From: Mesorhizobium kowhaii
GTDB taxonomy: Bacteria; Pseudomonadota; Alphaproteobacteria; Rhizobiales; Rhizobiaceae
Reading direction: 5' to 3'
NCBI RefSeq assembly: GCF_003253745.1
Contig: NZ_MZXV01000070.1
Coordinates: 186,001 to 250,000, forward strand
DNA length: 64,000 bases
The notes under the pieces were generated by a model. It was not told the origin of the DNA, ran no database searches, and was given only the letters and a program-made list of their open reading frames with translations. The stretch's first letter is position 1. Each line of letters begins with the position of its first letter. The translations under genes were made by a program, and so were the position numbers. Below, one piece after another: positions 17,867 to 26,323 of the stretch.

Positions 17867-18751
17867 ATGACCCAGTTTGCCTTGACCGTGACATGCCCGT
17901 CTACACGCGGGATCGTCGCTGCCATCACCACCTATCTGGCCGAGAATGGCTGCAACATCACCGACAGTTCGCAATTCGACGATAGCGAGAGCGGCAATTT
18001 CTTCATGCGTATGAGCTTCAGGTCGGAGACCGGTGCCGATCTCTCCGGCCTGCGCGCCGGGTTTGCACGGACCTCCGAGCCGTTCGGCATGACCTATGCC
18101 TTCCATGACGAGACCGAGAGGATGAAAGTCGTCATCATGGTATCGCGCTTCGGCCATTGCCTGAACGACCTGCTCTACCGGTGGCGGATCGGTGCGCTGC
18201 CGATCGACATCGTGGCGGTGATCTCCAACCACATGGATTACCAGAAGGTGGTTGTGAACCACGACATTCCGTTTCACTGCATCAAGGTGACAAAGGCCAA
18301 CAAGGCTGAAGCCGAGGCAACGCAGATGCGCATCGTCGAGGAATCCGGCGCCGAACTGATCGTGCTCGCGCGCTACATGCAGGTGCTGTCGGATGAGATG
18401 TGCCGGAAGATGTCGGGACGGATCATCAACATCCACCATTCCTTTCTGCCGAGCTTCAAGGGAGCCAATCCCTACAAGCAGGCCTATGATCGGGGCGTCA
18501 AGCTGATCGGCGCCACGTCGCATTACGTCACCGCCGATCTCGATGAGGGTCCGATCATCGATCAGGATACGGTCCGGGTGACGCATGCCCAGAGCCCGAG
18601 CGACTATGTTTCGCTTGGCCGCGATGTGGAAAGCCAGGTGCTGGCCCGGGCGATCCATGCGCATATTCATCGCCGGGTTTTCCTTAACGGTGACCGAACT
18701 GTCGTTTTTCCGGCATCACCGGGATCCTATGCCTCCGAGCGTATGGGGTAA
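17867..18751 (+). CDS. purU: Formyltetrahydrofolate deformylase
   Basis: A 294-residue PurU that hydrolyses 10-formyl-THF to formate and free THF. Residues 1-85 form an ACT domain (FALTVTCPSTRGIVAAITTYLAENGCNI). The catalytic formyltransferase-like domain follows with KVVIMVSRFGHCLNDLLYRW, INIHHSFLPSFKGANPY and GVKLIGATSHYVTADLDEGPIIDQD, containing the catalytic Asn-His-Asp set. AGGA lies upstream of the start. Next to soxBDAG it completes disposal of the one-carbon unit and regenerates THF for sarcosine oxidase. Confidence 0.95.
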   Translation: MTQFALTVTCPSTRGIVAAITTYLAENGCNITDSSQFDDSESGNFFMRMSFRSETGADLSGLRAGFARTSEPFGMTYAFHDETERMKVVIMVSRFGHCLNDLLYRWRIGALPIDIVAVISNHMDYQKVVVNHDIPFHCIKVTKANKAEAEATQMRIVEESGAELIVLARYMQVLSDEMCRKMSGRIINIHHSFLPSFKGANPYKQAYDRGVKLIGATSHYVTADLDEGPIIDQDTVRVTHAQSPSDYVSLGRDVESQVLARAIHAHIHRRVFLNGDRTVVFPASPGSYASERMG

Positions 18752-18814
18752 GGGCCGAGCCGCGGCGCCTATACCGGAACCGGTCCCGCTTGCCGGGCAG
18801 CATGCTATGGGGTA

Positions 18815-18828
18815 TTCATTAAAGTGAA
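18815..18828. promoter_or_regulatory. Half-conserved inverted repeat upstream of XRE gene
   Basis: TTCATTAAAGTGAA, with TTCA/TGAA arms. The TTCATT element matches the arms of the stronger inverted repeat at 19680. Located about 140 bp before the XRE-cupin start, it could be an autoregulatory site. Confidence 0.3.
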
Positions 18829-18967
18829 AATTGCGTCAACATACTAGCCGCGGCGGCTTGCGATGGGTCGTTGGAACGGCCTATTTCCGTCCGCAACACT
18901 CAACCGAGATCTGTCGAATTGGCTGAGGTGACGCTGGCTGCGAATCGCCGAAAAAGGGTTCAAATCA

Positions 18968-19627
18968 ATGAAAGCCAATAGCCGGGGCGCAAAGCAGAGC
19001 AGGGCCATGACCGACCAGTCCGCGACCATAGCCGAGGCTGTCTCTACCAATGCCGTTTCTCTGGGCGAACGGGTTCGCAGCCTCAGGATTGCAAGCAACC
19101 TCACGATTGCCGAGCTTGCCGAGCGGGCCGGTTTGTCATCAGGCATAATCAGTCAGATCGAGCGGGGCCGATCCAATCCGTCAATCCGCACGCTGCAGAG
19201 CCTGCGCGCGGCGCTTGGCATGAACTTGTGGGAATTCCTGCAGTCGTCCGATCACCCTGCGGCGAGCAGTGCCGAACGGGAAATTCCGGACTTCATTTGC
19301 CGCAAATCTCAGCGCCAGACGCTGATCGTGGGACAAACCAAACTGGTCAAGGAGCTGCTGTCACCGCGCAATGATCAGAATTTGCGCTTCATGATCGTAA
19401 CGCTGCCACCGGGAAGCGAAAGCGAGGATGTGCTCCAGAGCCAGGGCCAAAAGGGTGGCTATATTCTCTCGGGGCGCGCCCGCCTTCAGGTCGGCGACAG
19501 GTCCGGCGACCTGGAAGAAGGCGACAGCTTTCAGTTCCCCGCCGACATTCCCCACAAGATCGTGAACCCGTACGGCGAACCCGCTCGTGTGGTCTGGATC
19601 ATGAGCATCATGGATGCGCATCTCTGA
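18968..19627 (+). CDS. XRE-family regulator with C-terminal cupin domain
   Basis: A 219-residue regulator. Residues about 30-85 form the helix-turn-helix (LGERVRSLRIASNLTIAELAERAGLSSGIISQIERGRSNPSIRTL); residues about 130-215 form a cupin (LPPGSESE, GGYILSGRARLQVGDRSGDLEEGDSFQFPADIPHKIVNP) that in relatives senses a small ligand. Family members such as PuuR-type proteins control amino-acid, polyamine or amine catabolism. It sits between purU and the importer genes. An 8-7-8 inverted repeat just before the importer is a likely operator. AAGGG precedes the chosen start. Confidence 0.88.
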   Translation: MKANSRGAKQSRAMTDQSATIAEAVSTNAVSLGERVRSLRIASNLTIAELAERAGLSSGIISQIERGRSNPSIRTLQSLRAALGMNLWEFLQSSDHPAASSAEREIPDFICRKSQRQTLIVGQTKLVKELLSPRNDQNLRFMIVTLPPGSESEDVLQSQGQKGGYILSGRARLQVGDRSGDLEEGDSFQFPADIPHKIVNPYGEPARVVWIMSIMDAHL

Positions 19628-19679
19628 AAGGGCGTGCTTCTTCCGGGATGCCGCTGCGAATCGAGCCGTTGCGTGCCCC

Positions 19680-19702
19680 TTCATTTTGTGCAATAAAATG
19701 AA
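19680..19702. promoter_or_regulatory. Perfect inverted repeat, probable XRE operator before the ABC importer
   Basis: TTCATTTT-N7-AAAATGAA, with 8-bp perfect arms, lies 33 bp upstream of the binding-protein start at 19736. AATGAACAC recurs 20 bp further on (19717), two helical turns away. The palindrome and spacing fit a dimeric helix-turn-helix repressor, most simply the adjacent XRE-cupin protein. Confidence 0.55.
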
Positions 19703-19735
19703 CACAACAATAATTTAATGAACACGAGGGTTAGA

Positions 19736-20686
19736 ATGCACAAGATCGGGACGCAACTATCTCGGCGCTGTCTGCTTCAGCGGACCGCCATCGTGGGAGT
19801 GGGCATGATGGCCGCGCCTCTGCTCGGCCGGGCCGCCCTGGCGGCTGCCCCCAAGCTCAAGACGGTCGAAGACGGCGTCATTACCATCGCCATGAGCGGT
19901 GCCATGCCGATGACGGGCTATGAGGACGGGAAGATCATGGGCAGCGACGCTCAGATGATCGCCGCCATCGCCAACAAGCTTGGCCTCGGCGTGAAGCCGG
20001 CGATCATGCAGTGGTCCGCCACAATCGAGGCGATCCGGAGTGGCCGGGCCGACATCATGGTCGGCAACATGTCATGGACTCCGAAGCGGGCGGACGCCAT
20101 GCTGCTGACCGACGCAATCTACTATGCCGGCAACCTCGCCACCATGCGGCAGGATATGCCTTTCAAGGACTCGATCGGCATCGAGGACTTCAAGGGCTAC
20201 AGCCTGGGCACCAGCGTCGGTTACAATTTCGTCCCCGATCTCAAGAAGATCCCCGACGCCAAGGAAGTGAAGCTCTATGACACCGACGACGCGGCGATCC
20301 GCGACGTGCAGGCGGGTCGGCTTGACTTCGCGTTCCTCGACGGTCCCGAGGTCGATTACATGGTGCTGAAAAATCCCGACCTCAAGCTGAAGCAGGTCCC
20401 GCTCCGGTCGACCGAAGGTTATCCGCTCCTGACCGACAAGGGCATCGCCGTGATGGGGATGAGTCTGGAAAACCCGGACCTGCTTGATGCTTTCAACGCC
20501 GGCATCAAGTGGCTCTGGTCGTCAAAGACCAATGCCGATATCCTTGCCAAGAACGGCATGACGAGCCCGGATTATCTCGTGGCACCGGCTAAAAATCCCC
20601 GCGTTGGGGTGGACCGGGATGACAGCAGCAACATCCTCGGACCAGCGGCGCATACGCCGAAAGACTTCTCTTCACTGTTTGCATGA
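19736..20686 (+). CDS. Amino-acid ABC transporter substrate-binding protein (family 3)
   Basis: A 316-residue periplasmic binding protein of the SBP_bac_3 type. The N-terminus has a twin-arginine-like signal (SRRCLLQRTAIVGVGMMAAPLLGRAALAA). The mature part shows two-lobe family features: GSDAQMIAAIANKLGL, RADIMVGNMSWTPKRADAMLLTDAIYY and AGRLDFAFLDGPEVDY. The ATG at 19736 is preferred over 19718 because GAGGG sits 5-10 nt upstream and the earlier ATG lies within the repeat region. It heads an importer operon; the ATPase gene overlaps its stop. Substrate unknown, but neighbours suggest an amino or N-methyl compound. Confidence 0.88.
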   Translation: MHKIGTQLSRRCLLQRTAIVGVGMMAAPLLGRAALAAAPKLKTVEDGVITIAMSGAMPMTGYEDGKIMGSDAQMIAAIANKLGLGVKPAIMQWSATIEAIRSGRADIMVGNMSWTPKRADAMLLTDAIYYAGNLATMRQDMPFKDSIGIEDFKGYSLGTSVGYNFVPDLKKIPDAKEVKLYDTDDAAIRDVQAGRLDFAFLDGPEVDYMVLKNPDLKLKQVPLRSTEGYPLLTDKGIAVMGMSLENPDLLDAFNAGIKWLWSSKTNADILAKNGMTSPDYLVAPAKNPRVGVDRDDSSNILGPAAHTPKDFSSLFA

Positions 20687-21642
20687 GCTCGGTTGCCGGC
20701 GCCGGAGGGCCAGGTGAGCCCGCCGGCGTATCCACATCGATAGGCGACGGACGGCGCAGAAGCTCGATATGCGCCAGTGCGGCCGAAGACGGAATTGCGC
20801 TGATGCACGACCCAATCCAGTCGATAGAAACCAACAATGCCGCAACGGACGGGGCTGCGGCGGATCAACCGATCGTCCGGATCCGAGGCCTTCGCAAGAG
20901 CTATGGCAGCCTCGATGTCCTGAAGGGGATCGACCTTGACGTCCGGCGCGGCGAAAAGGTCTCGATCATCGGGCCGAGCGGCTCCGGCAAAACGACGCTG
21001 CTTCGCTGTATCAACAGAATTGAGAAGCCGAGTGGGGGCCATGTCTACGTGGACGGCCAGCTCATTGGCGAGAAGCTCGTCGGCGACCGCTATATCGACA
21101 TGGAAGACCGCGAGCTTGCTCGTCTCCGAGCGGGCATGGGGATGGTGTTCCAGCGCTTCAATCTGTTCCCGCATCTGACCGCGCTGCAGAACATCACGAT
21201 CGGGCCGATGAAAGTGCTCAGGACGCCGGCGACGGAGGCGGAGGCAGCAGCTCTTGCGCTGCTGGAAAAGGTTGGGCTCGCGAACAAGCGGGACGCCTAC
21301 CCGGAAATGCTGTCCGGCGGCCAGCAGCAGCGCGTCGCGATAGCCCGCGCGCTGGCGATGCGCCCCAAGGTCATGCTTTTCGACGAGGCCACTTCGGCGC
21401 TCGACCCGGAACTCGTCGGCGAAGTGTTGAGCGTCATGAAGCAGCTCGCTTCGGAAGGCATGACTATGATCATCGTCACCCACGAGATGAAGTTTTCCGA
21501 AGAGATATCGGACCGCGTGATCTTCATGGACCACGGTACGGTGGTTGAGCAGGGATCGCCGGAGGAGATTTTCCGAACGCCCTCGCATCTGCGGACCCAG
21601 ACTTTTCTGCGCGCAGTGCTAGGCCGGCAGGCTTATCAATGA
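20683..21642 (+). CDS. Polar amino-acid ABC transporter ATP-binding protein
   Basis: A GlnQ/HisP-type ATPase. Walker A is GPSGSGKTTLL, followed by the Q-loop region (GMVFQRFNLFPHLTALQNI), the signature LSGGQQQRVAIARALAM, Walker B VMLFDEATSALDPEL, and the H-loop IIVTHEM. The ATG at 20683 overlaps the binding-protein stop (ATGA) and gives 319 residues with about 60 unconserved leading residues; an in-frame ATG at 20803 would give 279, nearer the family norm. The next permease overlaps by 4 nt. It energises amino-acid uptake at the inner membrane. Confidence 0.92.
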   Translation: MSSVAGAGGPGEPAGVSTSIGDGRRRSSICASAAEDGIALMHDPIQSIETNNAATDGAAADQPIVRIRGLRKSYGSLDVLKGIDLDVRRGEKVSIIGPSGSGKTTLLRCINRIEKPSGGHVYVDGQLIGEKLVGDRYIDMEDRELARLRAGMGMVFQRFNLFPHLTALQNITIGPMKVLRTPATEAEAAALALLEKVGLANKRDAYPEMLSGGQQQRVAIARALAMRPKVMLFDEATSALDPELVGEVLSVMKQLASEGMTMIIVTHEMKFSEEISDRVIFMDHGTVVEQGSPEEIFRTPSHLRTQTFLRAVLGRQAYQ

Positions 21643-22316
21643 CGGCGGCGGACTGGCCGGCCTGGATCACGCATCTGCCCCATTTCTTGGATGCGCTGCT
21701 GACCGGGGCGGTCATAACTGTCATCGTGACGGTCGGCGGGTTCATTGGGTCGGTTGTCTTGGGCATCCTGTTCGGCGCATTCTCGACATCGCAGTCGTTG
21801 CTGCTGCGCGCCGTCGCCCATATCTACGTCGAGATATTCCGCGGTCTGCCTCTGCTCACCGTGCTCTTCATCATCTTCTTCGGCCTTGCGACCATCGGTA
21901 TCCGGCTCGACCCCATCTCCGCGGCGATCACCGGCTTCAGCATAAATGGTGGCGCCTACCTTTCGGAAGTATTCCGCGCCGGCATCCAATCAATCCACAA
22001 GGGACAATCCGAGGCGGCCCTGTCCGTCGGCATGACCCGGATGATGGCATTCCGCTACATCATCCTCCCGCAATCGATCCGCGTCGTCCTGCCGCCACTC
22101 GCCAATTTCGCGATCGGTCTTCTCAAGGATACCTCGCTGGCCTCGGCGGTGGCGGCGCCCGAGATGATGTTCAATGCCGGCAGGCTGGTATCCGAGACAT
22201 TCTTTGCCACCGAGATCTACCTGCTGGTGGCGGCACTTTATCTCTGCATGAGTCTGCCGCTGTCATTGGCAACCCGGCTACTCGAGCGCCGCATGGCACG
22301 GGCGCACGCACAATGA
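21639..22316 (+). CDS. Amino-acid ABC transporter permease (HisM/GlnP type)
   Basis: A 225-residue inner-membrane permease. About five hydrophobic helices and the coupling motif EVFRAGIQSIHKGQSEAALSVGM followed by ILPQSIRVVLPPLANFAIGLLKDTSLASAV, typical of the HEQRU permease family. It forms a heterodimer with the next gene product. The start overlaps the ATPase stop by 4 nt and its stop overlaps the next start likewise. Confidence 0.92.
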   Translation: MTAADWPAWITHLPHFLDALLTGAVITVIVTVGGFIGSVVLGILFGAFSTSQSLLLRAVAHIYVEIFRGLPLLTVLFIIFFGLATIGIRLDPISAAITGFSINGGAYLSEVFRAGIQSIHKGQSEAALSVGMTRMMAFRYIILPQSIRVVLPPLANFAIGLLKDTSLASAVAAPEMMFNAGRLVSETFFATEIYLLVAALYLCMSLPLSLATRLLERRMARAHAQ

Positions 22317-22990
22317 CCCTGGTCGAAGCCCAAACCCTCGCAGCGGAGTGGATGCCTCAGCTCCTCGTGGCCGCCGGTTACACCATGAAGATGGCAGCGG
22401 CAGCCTACATTATCGGTGCTGTCGCGGGTTTGTTCCTGGCGCTCGCCAGACGATCGGAGCGGCGGGTCGTCTCGATCCCCGCCTTGGTCTACATCGAGTT
22501 CGTTCGCGCAACGCCGACCCTGACACAGATCTTTCTGATCTATTTCAGCCTGGCGCTCGTCGGGATCGTGCTTCCGGCTTTCGAAGCCGCGGTGATAGCC
22601 CTCGGCCTTCACTATGCCGCCTACATGGCCGAGACCTACCGTGCGGGAATCGAGGCCATCCACCGTGGGCAGCACGAAGCCGCGCAGGCCATCGGCATGA
22701 CCCGCGGGGAGACGATGCGCTACATCATCCTGCCCCAGTCCTGGCGGATCATTCTTCCGCCAATGGGCAACTCCGCCATATCGCTGCTGAAAGATACGTC
22801 GGTAGCCTCCCTGATCTCGGCGCCCGAGCTCATGCTGCGGGCCCATGACCTGACTAGCGAGTACTACATGCCGATGGAGCTCTACCTCACCGTCGGCGCC
22901 ATGTACCTCGTCATGACCTACCCGCTTTCGCTCCTGGTTCGCCGCCTGGAGCGGATGGCGGCGAAGGATCACAAGGCGGCGGGAAACTGA
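22313..22990 (+). CDS. Amino-acid ABC transporter permease (HisQ/GlnP type)
   Basis: A 225-residue partner permease. Conserved ETYRAGIEAIHRGQHEAAQAIGMTRGETMRYIILPQSWRIILPPMGNSAISLLKDTSVASLI contains the EAA loop that docks on the ATPase. About five membrane helices. Last transporter gene of the four-gene importer; the FAD oxidoreductase gene follows after 58 bp and may be co-transcribed. Confidence 0.92.
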   Translation: MTLVEAQTLAAEWMPQLLVAAGYTMKMAAAAYIIGAVAGLFLALARRSERRVVSIPALVYIEFVRATPTLTQIFLIYFSLALVGIVLPAFEAAVIALGLHYAAYMAETYRAGIEAIHRGQHEAAQAIGMTRGETMRYIILPQSWRIILPPMGNSAISLLKDTSVASLISAPELMLRAHDLTSEYYMPMELYLTVGAMYLVMTYPLSLLVRRLERMAAKDHKAAGN

Positions 22991-23048
22991 CGCATGCAGA
23001 TACGATCCGGCCGACGGCCTGCCAATCAGACACACGAGTAACGGCTAC

Positions 23049-24371
23049 ATGTCTCCCACAGTCCTGCGCATTCCCAGTGATGAGGTCTTGCCTGCCGCCG
23101 TGGATGTCGTCGTGATCGGCGGCGGCATCGTCGGTTCGGCAGCCGCCTATTTTCTGGCCAAGCGCGGGATCTCGGTTGCGCTGGTGGAGAAGGGCTATGT
23201 CGGCGCCGAGCAGTCGTCCCGGAACTGGGGCTGGTGTCGCCAGCAGAATCGCGATGAGCGTGAGCTGCCTCTGGCCGGCTATGCCCTGCAGCTCTGGGAC
23301 CAGCTGCAGCAGGAGACCGGCCGCGATCTCGGTTTCCGCCGCTGCGGGCTGACCTATGTGACGAACGACCCGCGGCAACTGGCGGAGTGGGAGCGGTGGC
23401 GCGAGACCGCGCTGAGATTCGACGTCCATACACGGATGCTGAGTGCTGCCGAGGCAACCGCCGCGACGGCAGGGACCGGTCGAAGCTGGCTGGGCGGCGT
23501 GCACTCGATCGACGACGGCAAGGCCGAACCGGCGCTTGCCGCGCCCACGCTGGCGGAGGCTGCCCGCAACCATGGTGCGAAAATCATCCAGCAATGCGCA
23601 GCCCGCGGGCTCGATGTCAGCAACGGCCAGGTGACGGGGGTGGTCACGGAACGAGGCCTGATCAAGGCCGGTGCAGTGCTCTGCGCCGGTGGCGCTTGGG
23701 CTTCCACATTTTGCCGTCAGCAAGGCATTGCTTTCCCGCAGGCAAGCGTGCGTCAGAGCATTCTGCGAACGAAACCGGGGCCGCAGCTGCCGGAAGCGAT
23801 CTATACCCCTGATTGCGCGCTCACCCGGCGTCTCGATGGGGGCTACACCGTCGCGATAAGTGGGAAGGCGACCCTCGAGATCACGCCGCAAGGCCTGCGT
23901 TACGCGCGCTCCTTTCTGCCGATGTTCAAGCAGCGCCTGAAGTCCATCGAGATCGGCATCGGACGCTCGTTCCTTAACGGGCCAGAGGCGCTCGCCAGCT
24001 GGCGGCTCGACGAGGTCTCACCTTTCGAGCGCATTCGCGTCCTCGATCCGGCCCCCAACCCGCGCACGATCTCGCGGATTATGGCCAGAGCCAGAGCCCT
24101 CTATCCCCGCCTTGCCAATGTCGAGATGGCTGAAAGCTGGGGGGCCTATGTCGACTGCACGCCCGATGCTGTGCCCGTCATCTCTCCAGTCGCCGCGCTG
24201 AAGGGGTTCTTTTTGGCGGCGGGATTCAGCGGTCATGGATTCGGGATCGGACCAGCGTCGGGCCGGTTGGCGGCCGACCTGATCGCCAACGACACACCCG
24301 TCGTCGATCCTGGCCCATATCGTCTGTCGCGGCTGTTGGACGGCTCCAAGGTCGAGGTTGGCGGCATCTGA
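23049..24371 (+). CDS. FAD-dependent amine/amino-acid oxidoreductase (DAO family)
   Basis: A 440-residue flavoprotein. FAD-binding Rossmann fold near residues 18-50 (VDVVVIGGGIVGSAAAYFLAKRGISVALVEKG), then EQSSRNWGWCRQQNRDERELPL, and the C-terminal PVISPVAALKGFFLAAGFSGHGFGIGPASGRLAADLI that closes the flavin site. The family oxidises primary or secondary amines or D-amino acids. It follows an amino-acid importer and is similar over its whole length to the oxidase at 58893-60224, which also sits beside an importer. Substrate not predictable. Confidence 0.88.
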   Translation: MSPTVLRIPSDEVLPAAVDVVVIGGGIVGSAAAYFLAKRGISVALVEKGYVGAEQSSRNWGWCRQQNRDERELPLAGYALQLWDQLQQETGRDLGFRRCGLTYVTNDPRQLAEWERWRETALRFDVHTRMLSAAEATAATAGTGRSWLGGVHSIDDGKAEPALAAPTLAEAARNHGAKIIQQCAARGLDVSNGQVTGVVTERGLIKAGAVLCAGGAWASTFCRQQGIAFPQASVRQSILRTKPGPQLPEAIYTPDCALTRRLDGGYTVAISGKATLEITPQGLRYARSFLPMFKQRLKSIEIGIGRSFLNGPEALASWRLDEVSPFERIRVLDPAPNPRTISRIMARARALYPRLANVEMAESWGAYVDCTPDAVPVISPVAALKGFFLAAGFSGHGFGIGPASGRLAADLIANDTPVVDPGPYRLSRLLDGSKVEVGGI

Positions 24372-25060
24372 TGTCTGGGAAGAGTGACGGTATTTTTGTC
24401 TGCTACCGAGGTTGCAGCTGCACCGGGTCAACGGGGACAAAATCGACCGGCCTTGTCGATAGTCCGCTAAACCACGGAAGCCGCGAACAGCGGAAATTCA
24501 CCAATGAAATCAAAAGCCCAAATTTTTGACGGTACATCTGCCGGCACCAACTGCGAGCCGAAAATTAATTGCCATTAAAAATCAACCGGTTATCATGGGT
24601 TGAAACAATCGAGTGGGAGTAGGGGAGCGACGGCAATAGAGTCATTCGGCGGACTATTCGGCCTCCGTTTGCGACCACGCGGCATTCACTCGTCGTTGGA
24701 TTCGTGCTCATTTCTAAACAGCTTGACCAATCTGAAACGCCCCGGGCGATGGATGTAAAGCGCCATCGACGTGGCATAGGGCAACGGCGTAGAAAGGCGT
24801 GCAATTCGGCGGGCTTCGCTCTGAGGTCATCGCGCCCACACCGAGCTGGCTAAGCGCACCTGAATGAGAGATGCAGTCTGGAACTGGCAGCGAGTCCGTG
24901 CCTGTGAGCCCTCTAGGCGCATTCCTGAAATCAGCTAGTCGCATTGCACCGGCTTTACTTGGAATTGATGCTGCGCCCGATTACGCGGATGTTAGTGACT
25001 GGTCGAATAGTCGCCGCCTAGGTCTCGGTACGACCAACTACAGTCAGCTTGACGATGCGC
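24372..25060. other. Intergenic region with second att-like site
   Basis: A 689-base gap between a plus-strand oxidase and a minus-strand LysR gene (convergent ends). No convincing coding region. It holds TGACGGTATTTTTGTC at 24384, AAATCAAAAGC at 24507, TTTTTGACGG at 24523 and the att-like core at 24602. The first motif resembles the CTGACGGTATTTT repeats near 27.5 kb. Beyond the core, ATTCGGC occurs twice (24643, 24655). Nothing else recognised between 24660 and 25060. Confidence 0.6.
24602..24625 (+). repeat. att-like direct repeat, right copy (guaA 3'-end core)
   Basis: A perfect copy of the 24-bp sequence at 3295-3318 in the same orientation, 21,307 bp away, encoding the Thr-Ile-Glu-Trp-Glu-stop end of GMP synthase. 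As at the left copy, preceding codons are not guaA. The two copies delimit a candidate island unit. Confidence 0.72.
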
Positions 25061-25930
25061 TTACCGGATCGGCGTTTCGCCGCGAAACAGCGGCTGGTGC
25101 TCCCGCATCAAGGCGGCAATCCGGTCGGCGACTTTTCGTACCGGCGGGGAGTGACGTTCCTCGTGATGGGTGACGATCCATTGGTCGGTTTCGAGTTCGG
25201 GGATAGGCTGAGCGACGCGAACCAGCCGCGGATCGCTGTCACCGACGAAGCACGGAAAGATCGAAAGGCCGGCGCCGGCGGCCACCAGTTCGCGCACCGA
25301 ATGGGTGTTGTTGCCGCGCACGGCGATGCGGTCGCCGTGATGGGCTTGCAACCAGCGTGCCGAGGCAATGTTTGCCCCTTCGCCGGTGACGCCGACGAAC
25401 AACCCGGCGGCGATGCCGTTGATCAGGTGGCGCCCGGAATAGATGGCATGGGCGACCTTGCCGCTCTGACGGCCGGCCAGCCACTGCTCGGTTGGGCGCT
25501 CGCTGCGGATGCCGATGTCGGCGGCACGGCGTCCGATGTCGACCCTGTCGGTGGTGGTGACGAACTCCACCCTTATGCCGTCATCGACCGTCCAGATCTC
25601 GCCGATGTGGGCGGAAACGAAGGCCGAGGTCCATGGCCCGGCCGAGACGCGGACAATGCGGTCGGGCAGGCTTCCCTCGCGCCACCGGGTCAGCGACTGC
25701 ATTGCTGCCTCGACGTCTTCGGCGCGCCGCAGCAGTTCTTCACCGACCGGGGTCAGCCGGTAGCCGGTCTGCTGACGCACGAACAGCGGTTCGCCGATCT
25801 GCTTTTCGAGCGCGGTGACGCGTCGTCCAAGGGTGGCAGCGCTGAGCCGCGTGGTTCCCGTCGCCGCGCTCAGGCCACCCAGCCGCGCAACGTCGAGAAA
25901 CAACCGCAGATCGTCCCAGCCGATATCCAT
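25061..25930 (-). CDS. LysR-family transcriptional regulator
   Basis: A 289-residue LysR regulator. The N-terminal helix-turn-helix (LRLFLDVARLGGLSAATGTTRLSAATLGRRVTALEKQIGEPLFVRQQTGYRLT) is followed by the effector-binding domain. The ATG at 25930 begins at MDIGWDDLRLFL, the normal LysR start; longer forms add unconserved sequence. Divergent from the DUF1127 and aldo/keto reductase genes, with a 233-bp shared upstream region, so these may be its targets. Confidence 0.88.
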   Translation of the reverse strand: MDIGWDDLRLFLDVARLGGLSAATGTTRLSAATLGRRVTALEKQIGEPLFVRQQTGYRLTPVGEELLRRAEDVEAAMQSLTRWREGSLPDRIVRVSAGPWTSAFVSAHIGEIWTVDDGIRVEFVTTTDRVDIGRRAADIGIRSERPTEQWLAGRQSGKVAHAIYSGRHLINGIAAGLFVGVTGEGANIASARWLQAHHGDRIAVRGNNTHSVRELVAAGAGLSIFPCFVGDSDPRLVRVAQPIPELETDQWIVTHHEERHSPPVRKVADRIAALMREHQPLFRGETPIR

Positions 25931-26163
25931 TTTGCAGAAATGAAAAACTCCTTGCGACCGTGGCTGTAGCGCGAAGCGGGCATCACGCGCAAGTATGCAG
26001 GCCTTGGCGGCGTTGGACAATCCGGTCTGTCGGGACGGTGACAAGCGTCCCGGCTGGCCAGCAAGCCAGTGCAATCCGTTCGATCGCGCATGCGCTTCGT
26101 GCAGATGCTTTGCGCTTTCGACCAACCCGGACGCGGGCCTTCCGCGCGCCAGAGGAGATGATC

Positions 26164-26319
26164 ATGTTGGATGAACTTCGACGCCGTTTCGCCCGCTGGC
26201 GTGCCTATCGCCAGACACTTGCGAGCTTGAGACATGTCCCGGATAGCACACTGGCGGATGCCGGCATTTCTCGCGAAGAGATCCGCGAGCGTGCCCGCCA
26301 CGCCAGCCTGCGAGGTTGA
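26164..26319 (+). CDS. DUF1127-family small protein
   Basis: A 51-residue arginine-rich protein (MLDELRRRFARWRAYRQTLASLRHVPDSTLADAGISREEIRERARHA in outline) that matches DUF1127/YjiS: a basic helix followed by the L-x-DIG-like LADAGISREEI motif. Alphaproteobacterial DUF1127 proteins can bind RNA and influence phosphate and stress responses. AGAGGAG lies 7 nt upstream of the ATG at 26164. The aldo/keto reductase starts 4 nt after its stop, so both are probably in one transcript. Confidence 0.8.
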   Translation: MLDELRRRFARWRAYRQTLASLRHVPDSTLADAGISREEIRERARHASLRG

Positions 26320-26323
26320 AACA

